Source: CAG-917 sp051883555 (GTDB lineage Bacteria > Bacillota > Clostridia > Christensenellales > CAG-917). From it: a stretch of DNA of 11,279 nt. This document shows positions 8,201-11,279 of the stretch, one piece after another. The notes below the pieces were generated by a model. It was given only the letters and a program-made list of their open reading frames with translations, was not told the origin of the DNA and searched no databases. The stretch is from the NCBI GenBank assembly GCA_051883555.1, contig JBJETY010000023.1, forward strand, positions 1 through 11,279, given 5' to 3'. Position numbers and translations under genes: made by a program. The stretch's first letter is position 1. Every line of letters begins with the position of its first letter.

Positions 8201-9991
8201 ATATCCGCTTACGTGTTTATCGTTGAAATTTTTTACTTCGGCAAAGTTGTTTGAATTTTCTGTTCCTCTGTATGTCTCTACGCTGTGATAGCCGTTAGGA
8301 TTTCCCTCTTGCATATCTACTTCATGCTTGGACGGAGTGAAACCGTTAAACTCGTTAACTACGGTTCCGCTCTGACCTGAAGACGGATTAAACGCAAAGC
8401 CTGCGCTTGTATTTTTTACGCCGTCACTTTGAGCGTTTGACGCCGCATTGTTATATTCGTTAAGTGATCCGTCGGATATATTATTCCTTGCCGCATTGTT
8501 TACGAATCCGGCATTATTGGCAGTAATTCCGTTTACCTTATTGTTTGTTTCGCCGTTGCCGACAACGCCCGTATTCCCATAGGACGCGGCTATCGGCTCG
8601 GACGGTTGAACGATGCGGTTTGCAAACTGAGATTGTCTTATTCTGGAATTTTCTTTAAACAGTTCTCTTTGTTCTTCTTTAAGTTTTTCAAATTCAATAC
8701 CGCCCGTTTCTCTCTTTACGCCACCGCCCGTTTCTCTCTTTACGCCGCTTGTTTGATTAACAGCCGACGTTGAAGCGGTAGTTTGATTCTGTTGGGCATT
8801 TTGCGGATTTCTGAAAATCTGAGAGCTGTAAGGATTGTTATAGTCGTATCCGGACGGAACGGCAGTTCTCGAAACAGGCTTTTCATCGCTTTCCGGCTTA
8901 ACCGAATTTAATGCGTTGCGTTTTGCCTCGGCGTTGCTTATTGCGTTTGTAAGCGATACGGGCTCGGTCGGCGCCGCACCCGACTGCTCTCTCATCATTG
9001 TGTTTTTATATGCGTTTTGTAAAGCAGTATAGGCAGAACCGTCGATATTGTGTTCTTCCGACTGTCTGCCGCTTAAATACTCTTTATATTTATCGTTATC
9101 CATTTCATTTCCGAAAAGCATTTCCCTGACAAGATTTTTAGAGCTGTTTTGCCTTGAAAAATCTCTTTCGTTTTCGGCTTTTCTCAGACCGAAAGTGCCT
9201 CTCGATATATCGTGTTCTCTGTTGTTCATTTCCTCTCCGCCAAGGGCAAAATTTACGCCTCGCCCATCGATTTTTTCTTCGTCTTCTATATGTCCCGTTT
9301 TATTAGGAAATATAGGATTATATCCGTCTGCGCCGACAGTGTTTTTAGGCGGCTCTTCCGCCACGTCGTCTGTCAGCTTATAAAAAGTCGGCGGCCTCGT
9401 ATCGTCGAAGGACGTCAACGTAGGAACTTTTGGAGCAGTGATTTTTTCGCCCCTTGGTTTTTTTCTGAGTTTAAGTTTGCGATTCTTTCCCACCGTGCCT
9501 TTTATAAACGGATATACGGCAATAAAGACCATAATAAAAAACAACACGCACGTGAATACCAAAGCGCCGACGTTGGTAAAAAACCTCTGAATAGGATAGG
9601 AAATAATTCCGAAAAGCGCACCGCCTGCCGTGTTACGGTTTTTATAGCAAGCGTCAAGATATCCGCCGTAACCGTCCGCCAAAGAATTTGCACTCGACGT
9701 ATAAACGTGCAAAGCCCATATTCCTACAACAAGAAGTAAAACAAGCCCTACGATTTTTCTTCCTTCTATGCGAGGAGAAAAATTGAAAATAACCGCAACT
9801 CCTATAATTAACAGACAAATAAAATAAGCATATGAAGCATAGCCGAAAGCGCCGAGTAAAAACGAAGAAACCATAAGTCCTACGCCGCCCAATGCGCCGA
9901 AAAGGCTTAAACAGCAAAAAACCGCAATAAGGCATATAAGAATGCCTATTGCTATTCTGTTTATTGTGTTTTGCGAATTCATATACTTCAT
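5210..9991 (-). CDS. ftsK: DNA translocase FtsK/SpoIIIE, 1593 aa, with very long low-complexity linker
   Basis: FtsK is a membrane-anchored hexameric DNA pump that clears chromosome DNA from the division septum. Residues 13-163 hold four or five hydrophobic segments (about 13-33, 36-71, 79-97, 140-162), followed by a basic stop at 169-180. Residues about 181-1100 form the linker. It is rich in Asn, Gly, Tyr, Gln and Ser at about 490-780, and has charged helical stretches at about 851-898 and 1051-1080. The alpha domain starts near Y1103. The motor has Walker A GQTGAGKS (1257-1264), DPKR (1289-1292), Walker B IIIDE with D1365 and E1366, and TQRPS (1400-1404). The gamma winged helix for DNA-sequence recognition spans about 1514-1585. 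SpoIIIE has about 790 aa and E. coli FtsK about 1330; the extra length is all linker. AGAAGG six bases before the ATG at 9991 supports this start; M4 (9982) is possible. The gene has its own promoter. Confidence 0.96.
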   Translation of the reverse strand: MKYMNSQNTINRIAIGILICLIAVFCCLSLFGALGGVGLMVSSFLLGAFGYASYAYFICLLIIGVAVIFNFSPRIEGRKIVGLVLLLVVGIWALHVYTSSANSLADGYGGYLDACYKNRNTAGGALFGIISYPIQRFFTNVGALVFTCVLFFIMVFIAVYPFIKGTVGKNRKLKLRKKPRGEKITAPKVPTLTSFDDTRPPTFYKLTDDVAEEPPKNTVGADGYNPIFPNKTGHIEDEEKIDGRGVNFALGGEEMNNREHDISRGTFGLRKAENERDFSRQNSSKNLVREMLFGNEMDNDKYKEYLSGRQSEEHNIDGSAYTALQNAYKNTMMREQSGAAPTEPVSLTNAISNAEAKRNALNSVKPESDEKPVSRTAVPSGYDYNNPYSSQIFRNPQNAQQNQTTASTSAVNQTSGVKRETGGGVKRETGGIEFEKLKEEQRELFKENSRIRQSQFANRIVQPSEPIAASYGNTGVVGNGETNNKVNGITANNAGFVNNAARNNISDGSLNEYNNAASNAQSDGVKNTSAGFAFNPSSGQSGTVVNEFNGFTPSKHEVDMQEGNPNGYHSVETYRGTENSNNFAEVKNFNDKHVSGYNPNYRQSQDGGVSADNPNGYQNVSSQYGRVNNFANNLNYPAANLYGANKQTWQEIRSGFASNGHTSSGEQTAYNGGYNDNYPSNGYSQNGGTYTREGYPQNGYPQGGNAYNRAPYGQSGYSDVTNMGGYSNNNAASHVVNPQYNLYPQPQQFGGVNYNWTPNGYVPVQPVPFVQPNVIYQPVQVVPTSVSNVGNVPFNDGEAKKESGRIGYDELKPLQSSNFTLNPDTGVYSNPHNSESVAPKTYAPDPERGKQLNIEAEARRQSEDVKRDRLKRMEELKRRQAERNAKRAAEENAQRAATGDTSTSRTLNLDEYSAAVERGRINAEVLKPNPSDNRIVSTSSVSETDGGNRWRSVGESNIGISAEEKAKRGFGAFAGKVGGFGGGNSLRTEAVLEVENASDYHIVNADETGYGLNGTDRAINEADDYPDFNSDRIAYHAQGETSNGALRSEETEIDEEAERIEAERRKYLERHNKKKGKNDDPKVRTAQITIEESIEKTEPRAPYVAPPIDLLIPPEIKTGPGEDIEEKKEALISTLAYFNVKAKIVDVVCGPAFSLFRLMIEEMPRGKTINWLQSLENDLAMKMAEISVKILTPIPGENLVGVEVSNKNRRMVRISSIIKSQEFENAKTPVSFALGEDIYGKNYVCEVRSLPHMLVAGQTGAGKSCCINTLIVSMLFHASPDDVRFIMIDPKRTELSIYKGIPHLLLDDIIYDADKAIKALQWGIEEMQRRIEFFNKNGYRDIEEYNACKLEDDFVPMPRIVIIIDELAELMDRGSKTVESCIDRLARLARAVGIHLICATQRPSVDVVSGTIKNNLTSRIAFRVPTQGDSRTVLGVGGAENLLGDGDLLYMNPKLKSSVRMQGAFISTSEVKNVVDFLKMNNTCIYDSKIKDEIYKEDEKEETQSDNGGVKKQSSISQELIDALRIGLDGVPLSISMLQRKLGVGFPKAGKIYDQIERMGYFGPPSKPNGARPVTITQEEYDDLVAEFEGDDD
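7811..7979. repeat. Imperfect dispersed repeats encoding Gly-Tyr-(Ser/Pro)-Asn-Gly motifs in the ftsK linker
   Basis: A short motif around GAATATCCG or GGATATCCG recurs at 7812, 7839, 7890, 7941 and, as TATATCCG, near 7969. In the protein this gives repeated aromatic-glycine motifs such as NGYSQNGG and GYPQNGYPQGG. It looks like expansion of a low-complexity tyrosine/asparagine/glycine tract rather than a DNA binding array. Confidence 0.75.
8700..8746. repeat. Two tandem copies of a 24-bp unit inside the ftsK linker
   Basis: Copies run from 8700 to 8723 and from 8724 onward, with 23 identical bases in the second. They are in frame and encode two consecutive GVKRETGG octapeptides (about residues 416-431 of FtsK). 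Identity at the DNA level points to a recent duplication in a region that tolerates length change. Confidence 0.92.
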
Positions 9992-10039
9992 TCCTTTCCT
10001 TCTTAAACAACCGCAAAAAGCATATCGCGGTAGTTTTTA

Positions 10040-10068
10040 ATTATACCACAGTCGCAAGTCTATTGCAA
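10040..10068 (-). promoter_or_regulatory. Sigma-A promoter of ftsK with extended -10
   Basis: On the minus strand, TTGCAA (10068-10063, 4 of 6 consensus positions) is followed after exactly 17 bp by a perfect TATAAT (10045-10040). TG one base before the -10 makes an extended -10 element. Transcription would begin near 10033, about 40 nt before the ftsK start codon. It sits directly after the terminator-like hairpin of the preceding gene, so ftsK looks independently transcribed. Confidence 0.75.
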
Positions 10069-10075
10069 CAGATAT

Positions 10076-10104
10076 AAAAAAATCAAGCAGTAAACTTTAA
10101 CTGC
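10076..10104 (-). terminator. Rho-independent terminator-like hairpin after the dUTPase gene
   Basis: On the minus strand, GCAGT (10104-10100) pairs with ACTGC (10091-10087) across an 8-nt loop, followed by TTGATTTTTT. The stem is short (5 bp) but the T-rich tract is good and the position, 24 nt after the stop codon and before the ftsK promoter, is right. Confidence 0.5.
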
Positions 10105-10127
10105 ATTTAATATTTCCCTTTAAACTA

Positions 10128-10508
10128 TTATTGTCTAGTTTTATTGAAATCTTCGAGGCTGTAACCTTCTTTAAGCGATTTTCCGTATTGACGTTTGAAA
10201 TTTTCTTCGTTTTTTGAAAGATAAATTTCATAAAGTTCATCGGACGTCATACCGGCATTTAAACACATGCCGATAAAGAAATGTAAAATATCTACAAGTT
10301 CCTCTTTTACGTTCGCTTCGTTGACGACTTTTGGATTTTTCCACCATTTCCAATTTATTTCGTCTAAAAGTTCAGCCATTTCGCTCAGCATGGCAAGCGT
10401 TTCTTTTTGAAGCCACTCTTCTTTGGTAACGTTTTCCAGTCCTCTGTTCTTTTTAACGTCCTCATCGAATTTCTGCTGTAATTCAAATATTTTATCAAGT
10501 TTATCCAT
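10128..10508 (-). CDS. Dimeric all-alpha dUTPase (MazG-like superfamily)
   Basis: The 126-aa protein fits the dimeric dUTP diphosphatase family (dUTPase_2 type), which hydrolyses dUTP to dUMP and pyrophosphate, keeping uracil out of DNA and supplying dUMP for thymidylate synthesis. Visible are an N-terminal helix, the metal-binding helix with E43-x2-E46 followed by E50, the aromatic segment NWKWWKN (52-58), the second metal motif E70-x2-D73 in EELVDILHF, and a C-terminal basic segment near KRQYGKS. It is not the trimeric beta-fold Dut. The start at 10508 has AAGGAG five bases upstream, overlapping the upstream stop codon (TAAGGAG), so it is probably co-transcribed with the preceding ORF. A terminator-like hairpin follows. 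Another MazG-type nucleotide pyrophosphohydrolase is the main alternative. Confidence 0.82.
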   Translation of the reverse strand: MDKLDKIFELQQKFDEDVKKNRGLENVTKEEWLQKETLAMLSEMAELLDEINWKWWKNPKVVNEANVKEELVDILHFFIGMCLNAGMTSDELYEIYLSKNEENFKRQYGKSLKEGYSLEDFNKTRQ

Positions 10509-10517
10509 AAAAACTCC

Positions 10518-10793
10518 TTAATCAAAATCGCCGACCAGACAAAGCACCATTTTATCGAGATCAAAAACTTTTTTAGCATAAGAATTAACTTCTTCTATGC
10601 TTACCGTTTCATAATTCGCTATTTCTTTATCCAAATCGAAAAGTTCATCGTCCATAATGCTTCTACGACCGAGCGAACGCATAATAGACATCGTCATTTC
10701 TTGCCCGATTACAAGCGACGCCACCGACTGTCTTTTAGACTTTTCCAATTCGCTCTCCGTAAGACCTTTTCCGACAAGTTCTTTTATCTCATT
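10518..10793 (-). pseudogene. 3' remnant of an M16 (insulinase-type) peptidase gene
   Basis: This is the part of the chimeric ORF whose base composition and codon choice match the neighbouring genes. Only about 90 C-terminal residues of a roughly 420-aa M16 peptidase remain, with no zinc-binding HxxEH. In related bacteria a processing-type M16 gene often lies upstream of genes of this cluster, so this is probably the original resident gene, cut by a RadC-carrying insertion or by misassembly. It stops with TAA nine bases before the dUTPase start. Confidence 0.55.
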
Positions 10794-11252
10794 TTTTAGT
10801 TTAGTATTTTCTTCTACCAATAATGCTTTTTCTAATAAATTTATATCTTCATTTTTGAATTCTTTATCTAGTTTTTTGGTTTTATTCATACTTATATAAC
10901 TTGCTTCTGTAACAATAATATGATCTAAAAGTTCAATATTAAATGTTTTTAATAATTTATTAGTAATATTAGTTATATGTATATCTTCTTTACTAGGATT
11001 TAGCGAATTTGAAGGATGATTGTGTACTAAAATAACTCTATCGCTTGTGCTCATTAATGCAGTTCTTATTATATTTTTCGTATCTACTAAAATTCCACAA
11101 CTTGATCCAACACCTAAAAGACTTATCTTTCTAATATTATTGCTTTTATCTAAACCTATAAATATCAAATGCTCTTGAATTGCATCTTTTATTTCTTGAA
11201 CTTCCTCTAACTCATAAATATCGTTTGTATTATTTACTTTTATATCCTTCAT
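10518..11252 (-). CDS. Chimeric ORF: RadC-type JAMM domain fused to the C-terminal tail of an M16 peptidase
   Basis: Residues 1 to about 150 form a RadC-type JAB/MPN domain with an intact JAMM metal motif: H77-x-H79-x7-S87-x2-D90, preceded by the expected glutamate E27. It lacks the N-terminal helix-hairpin-helix part of chromosomal RadC, as do short RadC proteins of mobile elements. Residues from about 154 to 244 look like the last part of a processing-peptidase (M16) gene: the GLTESELEKSK helix, a SLGRRS segment, the SIEEVNSYAKKVF helix, and the final strand MVLCLVGDFD. The M16 zinc motif (HxxEH) would lie in the missing part. Composition changes sharply near 10795: row 10921-10980 has 8 G+C of 60, row 10681-10740 has 27 of 60. 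A ribosome binding site (AAGGA) precedes the ATG at 11252. It is either a true in-frame fusion or an assembly chimera close to a contig end. Confidence 0.8.
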   Translation of the reverse strand: MKDIKVNNTNDIYELEEVQEIKDAIQEHLIFIGLDKSNNIRKISLLGVGSSCGILVDTKNIIRTALMSTSDRVILVHNHPSNSLNPSKEDIHITNITNKLLKTFNIELLDHIIVTEASYISMNKTKKLDKEFKNEDINLLEKALLVEENTKLKNEIKELVGKGLTESELEKSKRQSVASLVIGQEMTMSIMRSLGRRSIMDDELFDLDKEIANYETVSIEEVNSYAKKVFDLDKMVLCLVGDFD

Positions 11253-11279
11253 AATTTCCTTTTTTGGTTTTTTATCTAT

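Noticed and set aside
9212..9739. Plus-strand 175-aa ORF opposite the ftsK N-terminal region
   Set aside because: It lies wholly antisense to ftsK, including its membrane segments, and shows no family features or ribosome binding site.

Overview
The window reads as a chromosomal housekeeping locus from a Bacillota bacterium, most likely an uncultivated Clostridia-type lineage. This rests on the gene order (M16 peptidase remnant, dUTPase, ftsK/spoIIIE, rimO, pgsA, cinA, recA), on AGGAG-type ribosome binding sites, on moderately AT-rich DNA (around 40% GC by eye), and on use of TGA as a normal stop. Every supported gene lies on the minus strand, so transcription runs from position 11279 towards 1. 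There are no RNA genes, insertion sequences or CRISPR arrays that I can support.

Layout in the direction of transcription. (1) 11252-10518 is a chimeric ORF: a short RadC-type JAMM domain in very AT-rich DNA, joined in frame to the C-terminal tail of an M16 (insulinase-type) peptidase whose base composition matches the rest of the locus. (2) 10508-10128 is an all-alpha, MazG-like dimeric dUTPase, followed by a terminator-like hairpin and a good sigma-A promoter. (3) 9991-5210 is an FtsK/SpoIIIE DNA translocase of 1593 aa, with a membrane anchor, a roughly 900-residue low-complexity linker, a motor and a C-terminal gamma winged helix. (4) After a 329-bp structured spacer comes a 308-aa FtsK-motor paralogue (4880-3954) that lacks membrane segments, alpha domain and gamma domain. 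(5) After a 219-bp spacer carrying four 17-bp tandem repeats comes an overlapping operon: rimO (ribosomal protein S12 methylthiotransferase), pgsA (phosphatidylglycerophosphate synthase) with an unusual C-terminal winged helix, and a short cinA lacking its N-terminal domain. (6) After a 408-bp gap with a plausible promoter comes recA, cut by the window edge.

The genes serve replication and segregation (FtsK, dUTPase, RecA), membrane lipid synthesis (PgsA), ribosome modification (RimO) and NAD salvage (CinA/PncC domain).

The strongest unusual points are an FtsK-gamma-like winged helix fused to the integral-membrane enzyme PgsA, 1.5 kb downstream of an FtsK paralogue that has itself lost its gamma domain; the stripped-down FtsK paralogue; and the RadC/M16 chimera with a sharp compositional break.
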